DNA of 64,000 bases from Pseudocitrobacter cyperus (GCF_039889165.1 NZ_JAYMYY010000001.1:372001-436000); one strand, 5' to 3'; shown: positions 26,790 through 34,818, numbered from the stretch's first letter. Notes: generated from the letters alone by a model not told the origin. Program-made: numbers and translations.

Positions 26790-27740
26790 CTAATCGTCTT
26801 CGTCATCATCTAATTCGACCGGTGTTTCATAATCATTAGGCTTAATTGCCAGCAGGTCGCAGCGCAGGTGGTCGATAACCTGTTCCGCAGTATTACCGAG
26901 GAACGCCGCAGAAAGCCCCGTTCGGCCAACGGTGCCCAGAACGACGACGCCTGCCTGAAGATGCTCCGCCAGATCCGGAATGACTTCTTCCGGTAGCCCT
27001 TTCTCTACGTGAGTGAATTTCTCATCAATACCATATTTTTGGCGCAGTGCTTTCATCGCCAGCAAATGCTGACCGCGAATCGCATCGTTATAAACGCTCG
27101 GGTCAAAATCAGGTAATTCAATGGCGATATTAATCGGCGTAACAGGGTAGGCGCCAATCAAATGGACTTCGGTATGGTTAACCAGTTGAGCCAGCTCCAG
27201 CGTCTCTTTCACCAGCCTGTCATTGAGCGCGTTATGATACGGCTCTTCACTGGCAAGATTAACCGCCACCAGCGCTTTGCCGCCTTCAGGCCATGGCTGG
27301 TCTTTTACCATCCATACCGGACACGGACATTTGCGCAGCAGATGCCAGTCAGTTGGAGTGAAAATAACGGATTCCAGTTTGTCGTGCTGGTGCGCCATTT
27401 TTAGCAGCAAATCATGACCACCGCTGAGGACTTCCTGAATAATGGCTTCGAAAGGACGATTGTGCCAGACCACTTTTATCTCAATCGGCACACCCGATTC
27501 AATATAGAATTTTGCCTGCTCGCGGATCCATGCGCTACGTTGGCTAATAACCCCCTGGCGCATTGCTGTTCGCTCATCAGGAGACAGCAGCGTGGTCATT
27601 TCATACGAAAAGTCATAGATAGGCAGAAAAGCCTTTATGGTGCCACCAATCCGTTGATGTAGATAAACGGCACGTCGTAATGCAGGCTGATCGTCCTGGT
27701 TAGGATCGATGGCTACCAGCATGTTTTGATACTTGGCCAT
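26790..27740 (-). CDS. uspE: UspE, tandem universal stress protein
   Basis: A 316-residue cytoplasmic protein with two Usp domains (about residues 1-150 and 155-310). E. coli UspE (YdaA) is involved in stress survival, motility and aggregation. The start MAKYQNMLVAIDPNQDDQPAL is typical. The second domain ends with VVLGTVGRTGLSAAFLGNTAEQVI, the glycine-rich Usp signature, and an acidic tail DDDEDD follows. It lies close to fnr, which influences uspE in E. coli, though two genes and a REP separate them here. Confidence 0.95.
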   Translation of the reverse strand: MAKYQNMLVAIDPNQDDQPALRRAVYLHQRIGGTIKAFLPIYDFSYEMTTLLSPDERTAMRQGVISQRSAWIREQAKFYIESGVPIEIKVVWHNRPFEAIIQEVLSGGHDLLLKMAHQHDKLESVIFTPTDWHLLRKCPCPVWMVKDQPWPEGGKALVAVNLASEEPYHNALNDRLVKETLELAQLVNHTEVHLIGAYPVTPINIAIELPDFDPSVYNDAIRGQHLLAMKALRQKYGIDEKFTHVEKGLPEEVIPDLAEHLQAGVVVLGTVGRTGLSAAFLGNTAEQVIDHLRCDLLAIKPNDYETPVELDDDEDD

Positions 27741-27908
27741 ACAGGGTCTCCTTACAACTGTAACCTCAGTTCGTAAGTAAAAGATAACTCATATGGATTG
27801 AATGAAACAGGGGATGACCTTCGCAAGATCAATAAATGAGGAAAATTTATTGGTTCGGGGGAGTATTGAACTCCGCTTAAAATTTTCGGCGCGAAGCAGC
27901 GTGCTAAA

Positions 27909-27931
27909 CAAAAGGCCGCATTTCTGCGACC
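27909..27931 (-). terminator. Terminator of the 24-codon gene
   Basis: GGCCGCA (27914-27920) pairs with TGCGACC (27925-27931) with one mismatch; on the minus strand TTTTGTTT follows. It is 16 bp past the stop of the small gene at 27948-28022, which supports that gene being a separate transcript. Confidence 0.75.
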
Positions 27932-27947
27932 CTGATATTTCCCACAC

Positions 27948-28022
27948 TTATGCGTGAAGAAACGCTCTCATCACCCAGGCGACTGCAATACAGCCGAGGG
28001 TCCATTGCACAACAAAACTCAT
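27948..28022 (-). CDS. Predicted 24-aa single-pass membrane peptide
   Basis: The minus strand encodes MSFVVQWTLGCIAVAW followed by VMRAFLHA and a TAA stop. Residues 3-22 form one hydrophobic helix with a single Arg near the C-terminal end. An AGG ribosome-binding sequence lies about 10 bp upstream of the ATG and a hairpin with a T run follows the stop, giving a complete small transcription unit. I cannot assign it to a named family. It resembles the class of enterobacterial stress-induced small membrane proteins. It is divergent from the MetE-like gene and downstream, on the same strand, of nothing closer. Confidence 0.6.
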   Translation of the reverse strand: MSFVVQWTLGCIAVAWVMRAFLHA

Positions 28023-28194
28023 ACTAACAACCTACTTTTATTTCTACGGGTCTCTCTGACCTCAGTCGGTTAAGGTACTGCTGTATGTGATCAATATCTA
28101 GTTTTTTGGGAAGTTTTCGGTAACTTAAATATGAATTTTCCTCATGTCTGCTGAATTTTTCTCGTTTGCCTGCCGGCATTTGCTGTGTGAAGGT

Positions 28195-28218
28195 GGTCGT
28201 ATAGCCATCTGGAAGTCT
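28195..28218. promoter_or_regulatory. Possible MetJ operator (three degenerate met boxes)
   Basis: Three consecutive 8-mers, GGTCGTAT, AGCCATCT and GGAAGTCT, match the met box AGACGTCT at 5, 6 and 6 of 8 positions with the correct 8-bp phasing. They lie 60-85 bp upstream of a methionine synthase-like gene. MetJ operators are arrays of such degenerate boxes, so the site is plausible but unproven. Confidence 0.45.
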
Positions 28219-28278
28219 ATTAATTAAATTATAAATAATCACGCTCGGCAATGGCTGGCCGGACGTTGAGGAGATCGC

Positions 28279-29382
28279 ATGCAAAATCAACACGCCCCAT
28301 TCCGCGCAGATGTCGTTGGCAGCTTTTTACGTCCGGAAGCCATCAAGCGTGCCCGCCAGCAGTTCGCGCGTGGCGAAATTTCGGCCCAGCGCCTGCGTTC
28401 TGTAGAAGATGAGGCGATTCGCCACGTTGTTGAGCAGCAGTGCGCGTGTGGTCTGCACATTGTCACAGATGGTGAATTGCGCCGGGCCTGGTGGCACTTT
28501 GACTTCTTTGATGGCTTGCAGGGTGTTGAACGCTATGACGCGCAGAAGGGGATTCAGTTTAACGGTGTGCAGACAAAAGCGCATGGTGTGCGGGTCATTG
28601 GTAAACTGGGGTTCGGCGATCACCCAATGCTGGAAGATTTTCGTTATCTGAAAAGCATCAGCGGTGATGCCACCGCAAAAATGACCATCCCAAGCCCCAG
28701 CGTACTGCATTTCCGTGGTGGGCGTAAGGATATTGATGCCACTGTGTACCCAAATCTGGATGAGTATTTCGATGACCTCGCATTAACCTGGCGCGAGGCT
28801 ATTCATGCATTTTATGCTGCCGGTTGTCGTTATTTACAGCTTGATGACACGGTGTGGGCTTATTTATGTTCGGACGCCCAGCGTCAACAAATTCTCGAAC
28901 GTGGTGAAGACCCTGATACTCTTGCACGTATTTATGCCGGGGTAATTAATAAAGCACTGGAGAATAAACCAGCCGATCTGACTATCGGTTTGCATGTTTG
29001 TCGCGGTAATTTCCGTTCCACATGGATTTCCGAAGGGGGTTATGAACCGGTGGCGGAAATATTATTCGGTAGTGTTAACGTTGATGCGTTTTATCTTGAA
29101 TATGACAATGACCGTTCAGGCGACTTTGCCCCCCTGCGATTCGTGCGTCCGGGGCATCAACAGTTGGTGCTGGGGTTGGTGACGACCAAGAATGGGCAAC
29201 TGGAAAATCCACAGGGTATTAAAGATAGGCTGCAGGAAGCCGCGCAATATGTCGCGAAAGATCAAATTTGTTTGAGCCCCCAGTGTGGTTTTGCCTCTAC
29301 GGAAGAGGGAAATACACTGACGGAAACGCAGCAATGGGACAAAATTAAACTGATCGCTGAAATTGCCGGGCAGGTTTGGTGA
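28279..29382 (+). CDS. MetE-core cobalamin-independent methionine synthase family protein
   Basis: A 367-residue protein equivalent to the C-terminal catalytic half of MetE, like Bacillus YxjG/YxjH. Seen: the N-terminal DVVGSFLRPEAIKRAR, DGELRRAWWHFDF, the substrate motif YLQLDDTVWAYLC, and the zinc ligands in GLHVCRGN (about residues 237-244), YLEYDND and LSPQCGFAS (about 330-338). Such proteins methylate homocysteine from a methylated donor; the donor here is unknown because the N-terminal folate-binding half of MetE is missing. Possible MetJ boxes lie upstream. It stands alone between the 24-aa gene and the hydrolase gene. Confidence 0.85.
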   Translation: MQNQHAPFRADVVGSFLRPEAIKRARQQFARGEISAQRLRSVEDEAIRHVVEQQCACGLHIVTDGELRRAWWHFDFFDGLQGVERYDAQKGIQFNGVQTKAHGVRVIGKLGFGDHPMLEDFRYLKSISGDATAKMTIPSPSVLHFRGGRKDIDATVYPNLDEYFDDLALTWREAIHAFYAAGCRYLQLDDTVWAYLCSDAQRQQILERGEDPDTLARIYAGVINKALENKPADLTIGLHVCRGNFRSTWISEGGYEPVAEILFGSVNVDAFYLEYDNDRSGDFAPLRFVRPGHQQLVLGLVTTKNGQLENPQGIKDRLQEAAQYVAKDQICLSPQCGFASTEEGNTLTETQQWDKIKLIAEIAGQVW

Positions 29383-29731
29383 GTTATTCAGAAATACCCT
29401 GGATAATGTGAAATAGATGAAAGAATTATCGTACTCATATATCAGTGTCTGCACGAATCGGTAAGAATGATTTATCCGATTGATATTTGCGAATATACGG
29501 ATGGGGGGACGGGGGGTAAATTTCCCTCCCGAACCCGTTGAAGGTCTGCAAAAAAATATCATTCCGTGGCTTCTGCCAACAGAAAATTCCTCAACTATAC
29601 TGCATTTGATTCTGACGTCGCCCGGCTGTTATCGGCAAGCGGCGCAGGTGATTTTTGTGCAGAACAGACCTTCATCTTCTTGTGTACCACTTTATGTTAA
29701 CGGCAGTTAATCGACACATGAGGTTATATTT
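29383..29731 (+). promoter_or_regulatory. Intergenic region before the hydrolase gene, with a sigma-S-like -10
   Basis: About 350 bp without a supported gene. CTATACT at 29595-29601 equals the extended -10 preferred by RpoS, about 130 bp before the hydrolase start. A G-rich stretch GGGGGGACGGGGGG lies near 29504-29517, followed by a complementary CCCTCCC. Nothing else stands out. Confidence 0.4.
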
Positions 29732-30568
29732 ATGGCATTCGTAACGACTAAAGATGGCGTCAACATTTTCTTTAAAGACTGGGGCCCGAAAGAGGCACAA
29801 CCTATTGTTTTTCATCATGGTTGGCCATTAAGTGCCGATGACTGGGACAACCAGATGCTGTTTTTCCTCGCTGAGGGATTTCGGGTTATCGCTATCGACC
29901 GTCGTGGACATGGCCGTTCCGATCAGGTGAGTGAAGGGCACGATATGGATCACTACGCCGCGGATGCTTCTGCGGTGGTTGAACATCTCGATCTGCACAA
30001 TGCCGTTCATGTTGGACACTCTACTGGCGGCGGCCAGGTGGCCCGTTATGTCGCGAAATTTGGACAACCGCAGGGTCGCGTGGCGAAAGCGGTGCTGGTC
30101 AGTGCGGTTCCGCCATTAATGGTCAAAACGGATGCGAATCCGGGGGGAACACCTGTTGAAGTCTTCGATGGGTTCCGCAAGGCGCTGGCCGCCAACCGTG
30201 CGCAATTCTATCTTGATGTGGCAAGTGGCCCATTCTACGGATTCAATCGCGATGGTGCGGAAATTTCTCAGGGGACAATCCAGAACTGGTGGCGTCAGGG
30301 TATGATCGGTAGCGCGAAGGCGCATTATGAAGGAATTAAAGCCTTCTCTGAAACCGATCAGACCGACGATCTGAAAGCTATCACCGTACCGGTGCTGGTG
30401 CTTCAGGGTGATGACGATCAGGTCGTGCCTTATAAAAACGCGGCTATTTTGCAGGATAAGTTACTGCAGAACAGCACGCTCCACATTTATCCTGGCTATC
30501 CACATGGTATGCATACCACACATGCCGATGTGATTAATGCCGATATCCTGAAATTTATTCGCGGTTAA
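29732..30568 (+). CDS. Alpha/beta hydrolase, cofactor-free chloroperoxidase type
   Basis: A 278-residue alpha/beta hydrolase of the non-heme haloperoxidase/esterase group. The nucleophile elbow is GHSTGG (Ser near residue 98), the acid is in LQGDDDQVVP (about 226-235) and the His is in YPHGMHTTH (about 252-260). FHHGWPLSADDW forms the oxyanion-hole region. There is no signal peptide, so it is cytoplasmic. These enzymes hydrolyse esters or lactones and show perhydrolase activity in vitro; the natural substrate cannot be named. It is monocistronic and a REP pair follows it. A possible RpoS promoter lies upstream. Confidence 0.85.
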   Translation: MAFVTTKDGVNIFFKDWGPKEAQPIVFHHGWPLSADDWDNQMLFFLAEGFRVIAIDRRGHGRSDQVSEGHDMDHYAADASAVVEHLDLHNAVHVGHSTGGGQVARYVAKFGQPQGRVAKAVLVSAVPPLMVKTDANPGGTPVEVFDGFRKALAANRAQFYLDVASGPFYGFNRDGAEISQGTIQNWWRQGMIGSAKAHYEGIKAFSETDQTDDLKAITVPVLVLQGDDDQVVPYKNAAILQDKLLQNSTLHIYPGYPHGMHTTHADVINADILKFIRG

Positions 30569-30570
30569 TT

Positions 30571-30647
30571 GCCTGATGGCGCTACGCTTATCTGGCCTAC
30601 TAATGATTTTGCAAGAGTAGGTCGGGTAAGCGTAAGCGCCACCCGAC
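30571..30647. repeat. Inverted REP pair (BIME-like)
   Basis: GCCTGATGGCGCTACGCTTA at 30571-30590 (ending TCTGGCCTAC) and, in the opposite orientation, GTAGGTCGGGTAAGCG (30617-30632) continuing to CGCCACCCGAC. These are enterobacterial repetitive extragenic palindromes, located between the converging hydrolase and fnr genes, where they may stabilise or end both transcripts. Confidence 0.85.
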
Positions 30648-30668
30648 GCTATCGGGGAAGGGCGTTAT

Positions 30669-31421
30669 TCAGGCAACATTACGAGTATGACCAGCCAGTA
30701 CGGCCAACGCATCGCTGTTTTCGATAGTGATGTATTTACCTTTCACCGCCAACATGCCGCTTTTCTGGAAACGGCCAAGCAGGCGACTGATGGTTTCAAC
30801 GGTCAGACCGAGATAGTTACCGATGTCGCCACGGGTCATCGTCAGACGAAACTCACGCGGTGAGAAACCACGCTGTGCGAAACGACGAGAAAGGTTGTAG
30901 ATAAACGCCGCCAGACGCTCTTCCGCATTCTTTTTCGACAGCAGCAGGATCATATCCTGATCGCCTTTGATCTCGCCGCTCATCAGACGCATCATCTGCT
31001 GACGCAGATTCGGCATTTTCCCGGAGAGGTCATCCAGAGTTTCAAATGGAATTTCGCACACCATTGATGTTTCCAGCGCCTGGGCAAAACTTGGGTGATG
31101 CCCGGTACCAATGGCGTCAAAGCCGACCAGATCGCCTGCAAGGTGAAAACCAGTGATTTGCTCGTCACCTTGTTCAGTGATGGTGTAGCTTTTTATCGTG
31201 CCTGAACGGATCGCGTACAGCGACTTCAGTTCATCACCTGCTTTGAACAGGGTTTGACCCTTCTGGATAGGCTTTTTACGCTCAATAATATTATCCAGTT
31301 GATCAAGCTCATGTTCATTAAGAGTGAACGGGATGCAAAGCTGGCTGATGCTGCAATCCTGACAGTGGATAGCACAACCGCCAGACTGAATGCGTCGTAT
31401 AATTCGCTTTTCCGGGATCAT
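30669..31421 (-). CDS. fnr: Fnr, oxygen-sensing global regulator
   Basis: FNR is the CRP-family regulator of anaerobic metabolism. It is active as a dimer with an oxygen-labile [4Fe-4S] cluster. The cluster cysteines are at 20, 23 and 29 (HCQDCSISQLC) and the fourth is near residue 122 in SMVCEIPF. The helix-turn-helix LTMTRGDIGNYLGLTVETISRLLGRF (here cut as TRGDIGNYLG and LTVETISRLLGRF) is intact. The start at 31421 gives the E. coli length of 250; 27 further in-frame codons upstream are not used. An FNR-like site lies upstream and fits autoregulation. Confidence 0.97.
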   Translation of the reverse strand: MIPEKRIIRRIQSGGCAIHCQDCSISQLCIPFTLNEHELDQLDNIIERKKPIQKGQTLFKAGDELKSLYAIRSGTIKSYTITEQGDEQITGFHLAGDLVGFDAIGTGHHPSFAQALETSMVCEIPFETLDDLSGKMPNLRQQMMRLMSGEIKGDQDMILLLSKKNAEERLAAFIYNLSRRFAQRGFSPREFRLTMTRGDIGNYLGLTVETISRLLGRFQKSGMLAVKGKYITIENSDALAVLAGHTRNVA

Positions 31422-31440
31422 AAGTCTGCTCAAGCCGTAA

Positions 31441-31454
31441 TTGATATTAGTCAA
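31441..31454. promoter_or_regulatory. FNR-binding site upstream of fnr
   Basis: TTGAT-ATTA-GTCAA differs from the consensus TTGAT-N4-ATCAA at one position. It lies 20 bp upstream of the fnr start codon, consistent with the negative autoregulation known for E. coli fnr. Confidence 0.7.
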
Positions 31455-31615
31455 TTTTAACATCTTTTTGCTGGGCAGGTAAGTAGCGAAGTCCTGATTC
31501 ACCTAATATTAAAATGGTAAATAATCCGTCAGTTTTATCTGGTTGATAAATAATATGTTATTTGCCACTTTTGGGAGCGATTGACGTAAAAGGTTCCTTA
31601 AAACGGCACATAAAA

Positions 31616-32131
31616 TCAAAGAAGCAGATAACCTTCGTGGCGTAAAAGCCACTCTTTTCGTTGTACGCCGCCTGCATAGCCGGTCATGGTGCCGTTTCGT
31701 CCAATGACGCGATGACAGGGCACCACAATACTCACCGGATTCGAGCCGTTAGCGGCACCCACCGCACGCGCAGCGCCCGGACGCCCCAACTGTTCGGCAA
31801 GCTGCCCATAGTGCATCACCTGACCGCACGGAATAGCGCGCAGTGCCTGCCAGACTTCACGCTGAAAAGGCGTTCCCGCCGTGGCGGTGGGTAACGTCTC
31901 AATAACGCTGAGATCTCCCGCAAAATAGTCCGCGAGTTTATGGCTCAAACCGCCGGGATTTTGCGAGGCTACCCGGGAATAGCCTTCAGCACGATAATGG
32001 ATCTCCAGGAGTTGCTCCATTCGGTCGCTATGCTCTTCCCACTCTATTGCGCGCAAGTGGAATGTTTCATCGCACAGAATCCAAAGCGGCCCAAGCGGAG
32101 TGGCAATTTTATCTTCAAGCAAAGTTAACAT
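31616..32131 (-). CDS. ogt: Ogt, O6-methylguanine-DNA methyltransferase
   Basis: Ogt repairs O6-methylguanine and O4-methylthymine by transferring the alkyl group to its own cysteine, a suicide reaction. The 171-residue protein has the active-site motif IVVPCHRVIG (Cys near residue 139) and the arginine-finger region FQREVWQALRAIPCGQV with GAARAVGAANGSNP. Its length equals E. coli Ogt. It is about 195 bp upstream of fnr on the same strand. In E. coli the abg operon follows upstream; here smrA is the next gene, so abg is absent. Confidence 0.95.
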   Translation of the reverse strand: MLTLLEDKIATPLGPLWILCDETFHLRAIEWEEHSDRMEQLLEIHYRAEGYSRVASQNPGGLSHKLADYFAGDLSVIETLPTATAGTPFQREVWQALRAIPCGQVMHYGQLAEQLGRPGAARAVGAANGSNPVSIVVPCHRVIGRNGTMTGYAGGVQRKEWLLRHEGYLLL

Positions 32132-32584
32132 GGGTTATCTACCTGTTGTTAAAGCAGAAATTTTGCACAGAATAGCATGCCTGAGAGAGCTGGATAAATA
32201 CTCCTGAATTGTCATCCGGGAGGAGTCATTGGCAGGGAAGAAGGAAAAAAGAAAAACAGGGATTCGACGACATCCTCGAACCCCAGAGTAAAAAATCCGC
32301 GTCTCCGAACTGTTCCCGCATTTTTATCCGTATTGCAGATACGCTATTTATAATGACTTTCGTTCGGTTTACCAGAAAAATGAAAGTGACGCATTTCACG
32401 ATTTGATAACAAAAATAACATATTTGTAACTGCGCGGTTTGCGTTTAGTTTTGTTGAAATCTTCAGCCACTAAGTGATGCAATAAGCGGTCACACGCGGC
32501 AGCGCCTGTAGGGAAGGAAAACGCATTGAGGCGCTAAGCCTGCATCGTTATAGTAGGGCGTCCGTTGCTACCAGGGAGATTCTT
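32132..32584. other. ogt - smrA intergenic region
   Basis: About 450 bp between the divergent ogt and smrA start codons. It must hold both promoters. GCGCCT near 32502 can pair with AGGCGC near 32529 in the smrA leader. I see no small gene with good support and no clear operator. In E. coli the abgTBA-abgR genes occupy this interval. Confidence 0.4.
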
Positions 32585-33148
32585 ATGAACCTTGACGACA
32601 AATCACTGTTCCTTGACGCCATGGAGGATGTCCAGCCGTTGAAACGCTGTCATGATGTCCACTGGCAGCCCGCCCGCAACACGCGAGCGCCGCAGCGTAT
32701 TGACGCACTGCAACTTGATAATTTTCTCACCACCGGTTTCCTTGATGTTATTCCGCTGGCCACACCGCTTGTCTTCAAACGCGAAGGTTTGCAAACTGGC
32801 GTACTCGATAAACTGCGGCGAGGGAAATACAGCCAACAGGCGAGCCTGAATTTATTGCGTCAGCCGGTCGAACAGTGTCGGCAGAATCTTTACGCGTTTA
32901 TCGTGCAGGCGCAAAAAGAGGGCATGCGTAACCTTCTGATTATCCACGGTAAAGGTAAAGACGATAAGTCGCACGCCAATATCATTCGCAGCTACCTGGC
33001 ACGCTGGCTAACGGAATTTGACGCGGTGCAGGCTTATTGCAGTGCGCTGCCGCATCATGGCGGCAGCGGGGCATGCTACGTGGCGCTGCGTAAGTCTGAA
33101 GAGGCAAAAGAGGAGAACCGGGAGCGCCACGCTAAACGCAGCCGCTAG
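32585..33148 (+). CDS. smrA: SmrA, Smr-domain nuclease-type protein
   Basis: A 187-residue protein matching E. coli SmrA (YdaL) in length and sequence. The C-terminal Smr domain (about residues 88-172) has the motif LLIIHGKGKDD, with the conserved HGxG. E. coli SmrA shows DNA endonuclease (nicking) activity in vitro. The start MNLDDKSLFLDAMEDVQPL is typical and GGGAG precedes it. Its stop overlaps the stop of the convergent pca regulator by 4 bp, marking the left border of the pca cluster. Confidence 0.92.
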   Translation: MNLDDKSLFLDAMEDVQPLKRCHDVHWQPARNTRAPQRIDALQLDNFLTTGFLDVIPLATPLVFKREGLQTGVLDKLRRGKYSQQASLNLLRQPVEQCRQNLYAFIVQAQKEGMRNLLIIHGKGKDDKSHANIIRSYLARWLTEFDAVQAYCSALPHHGGSGACYVALRKSEEAKEENRERHAKRSR

Positions 33149-33972
33149 CGCAGCAACAGTGAAAGTTCTGCCGCGGCTTTTTGCAGTTCCGGGAGGATCC
33201 TTTCCAGTAACTCCTCTGCCGTTACCTGGCCTGCGTGAACGCCGACGTTGAGTGCCGCTTCGACCTGTCCCTGCGGGTTAAACAGCGGCACCGCAAGCGA
33301 GCGCAGGCCCATTTCCAGCTCTTGATCGTTTAGCGCATAACCCTGCTGGCGTACCTTTTTTAGCTCACTTTTTAATTTGCTGACCGAGGAAATTGTCTGG
33401 GGCGTATAACGAATCATGGTGATGCGCGCCAGCATATCGTTTAGTTTCTCTTCCGGCTGATAGCTCAGCAGAACGCGCCCCATTGATGTTGACCAGGCGG
33501 GCAGACGGCTGCCGATATCCAGATCAATGGTCATAATCCGGGAACTGGAGGCCCTGGCGATATAAAGGATGTCGTCGCCATCCAGCGTGGCAATCGAACA
33601 GGACTCATTAAGCATATCGCTTAGGTGTTTTAGCACCGGCTGAGCGGCTCGCGCCAGCGGCGTCGAGGCAAGCCAGGCGTGGCCCAACGACAATATGCGC
33701 GGACGCAACTGAAAGTTTTTGCCATCTTCGGCGTAGACAAATCCAAGCTTACCCAGCGTATATAAACAGCGACGCACGGCCGCGCGCGGAATCCCCGTCT
33801 TCTGGCTGATCTGCGATATCGACATCAAACGCCGCTGCGGCGTAAAGGCCTGAATAACCTCAAGCCCCCGCGCCAGCGACGCCATAAAGTTAGGGTCGCC
33901 TTTAAAGGGATCACCATCGCCCTTCAGAATATCGTCCGGATGCTTCTCCATTTTCCTCTCCGTATTTGCCAT
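33145..33972 (-). CDS. pcaR: PcaR-type IclR-family regulator of the pca operon
   Basis: A 275-residue IclR-family regulator. The N-terminal winged helix (about residues 28-90) includes SISQISQKTGIPRAAVRRCL; the C-terminal effector domain follows, ending in a helix. The sequence is of the PcaR/PcaU/CatR group, which activate beta-ketoadipate genes with beta-ketoadipate or protocatechuate as inducer. It is divergent from pcaI, and the intergenic 146 bp contain three matches to the 15-bp PcaR operator of Pseudomonas putida. PcaR versus PcaU is chosen on operator type; the effector is inferred. Confidence 0.87.
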   Translation of the reverse strand: MANTERKMEKHPDDILKGDGDPFKGDPNFMASLARGLEVIQAFTPQRRLMSISQISQKTGIPRAAVRRCLYTLGKLGFVYAEDGKNFQLRPRILSLGHAWLASTPLARAAQPVLKHLSDMLNESCSIATLDGDDILYIARASSSRIMTIDLDIGSRLPAWSTSMGRVLLSYQPEEKLNDMLARITMIRYTPQTISSVSKLKSELKKVRQQGYALNDQELEMGLRSLAVPLFNPQGQVEAALNVGVHAGQVTAEELLERILPELQKAAAELSLLLR

Positions 33973-34003
33973 CGATCACATTCTTTCACTTAAGATACAT
34001 GAT

Positions 34004-34018
34004 GTTCGATTATCGCAC
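34004..34018 (+). promoter_or_regulatory. PcaR operator, copy 1
   Basis: GTTCGATTATCGCAC matches the P. putida PcaR site GTTCGATAATCGCAC at 14 of 15 positions. It lies 32 bp upstream of the regulator start. Confidence 0.8.
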
Positions 34019-34022
34019 CATA

Positions 34023-34037
34023 TTTCGATTATCGCCC
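34023..34037 (+). promoter_or_regulatory. PcaR operator, copy 2
   Basis: TTTCGATTATCGCCC, a direct repeat of copy 1 shifted by 19 bp, 12 of 15 matches to the PcaR site. Confidence 0.7.
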
Positions 34038-34087
34038 TTGACCAGCATCGTTAAGCGGGTCACATTTTGTTCGAACAACGAATAAAA

Positions 34088-34102
34088 GTGCGATAACCGC
34101 AC
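34088..34102 (-). promoter_or_regulatory. PcaR operator, copy 3 (inverted)
   Basis: GTGCGATAACCGCAC on the plus strand matches the reverse complement of copy 1 (GTGCGATAATCGAAC) at 13 of 15 positions. It ends 16 bp before pcaI, overlapping its leader. Confidence 0.7.
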
Positions 34103-34118
34103 ATCAAGGAGCAACCTG

Positions 34119-34808
34119 ATGATTGATAAAAGCGTATCGACCCTGGTCGATGCTGTCGCGGGGATCCCCGATGGGGCGACCATTATGATTGGCGGTTTCG
34201 GGCCCGCCGGGCAACCGACTTACCTGATTGATGCCCTGATTGAGCAGGGGGCGCGAGACCTGACCATTATCAATAACAACGCCGGTAACGGTGAAATTGG
34301 TCTGGCGGCTCTGCTGAAAGCCGGGCGTGTACGCAAAATGATCTGCTCATTCCCGCGCCAGGTCGATTCACAAATTTTCGACGACCTCTATCGCCGTGGC
34401 AAGGTGGAGCTGGAACTGGTACCGCAGGGCAACCTGGCAGCGCGTATTCAGGCGGCCGGCTCCGGCCTCGGCGCAGTTTTCACGCCAACAGGCTACGGTA
34501 CGCCGCTGGCGGAAGGTAAAGAGACGCGAGAAATCGATGGCCGTCATTACGTGCTGGAGTATCCCATCAAAGCCGATTTCGCGCTGATTAAAGCACATCA
34601 GGCTGACCGCTGGGGCAACCTGGTCTATCGCAAAGCCGCACGTAACTTCGGGCCGATTATGGCGACGGCCGCCAAAACGACCATTGTCGAAGTGTCGAAC
34701 ATTGTCACTCTCGGTGAACTGGATCCGGAAAACATTATCACCCCGGGGATTTTCGTTCAGCGCGTCTTCTCGCTGGAAAACCTTGTTGCACACGCGCAGC
34801 GCGCATAA
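34119..34808 (+). CDS. pcaI: 3-oxoadipate CoA-transferase subunit A
   Basis: PcaI with PcaJ transfers CoA from succinyl-CoA to beta-ketoadipate. The 229-residue CoA-transferase family I alpha subunit has the GGFGPAGQPTYLI coenzyme A-binding pattern (residues 23-35), the NNNAGNGEIGL stretch and EYPIKADFALIKAHQADRWGN. It is the first gene of pcaIJFBDC, divergent from pcaR. The 10-bp gap to pcaJ contains its AAGGAG site, so the two subunits are translated together. Confidence 0.93.
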   Translation: MIDKSVSTLVDAVAGIPDGATIMIGGFGPAGQPTYLIDALIEQGARDLTIINNNAGNGEIGLAALLKAGRVRKMICSFPRQVDSQIFDDLYRRGKVELELVPQGNLAARIQAAGSGLGAVFTPTGYGTPLAEGKETREIDGRHYVLEYPIKADFALIKAHQADRWGNLVYRKAARNFGPIMATAAKTTIVEVSNIVTLGELDPENIITPGIFVQRVFSLENLVAHAQRA

Positions 34809-34818
34809 GGAGCCTTCA

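Noticed and set aside
28024..28293. 89-codon minus-strand frame upstream of the MetE-like gene
   Set aside because: It starts inside the MetE-like gene on the opposite strand and lacks a ribosome-binding site; the 24-codon gene beside it has better support.
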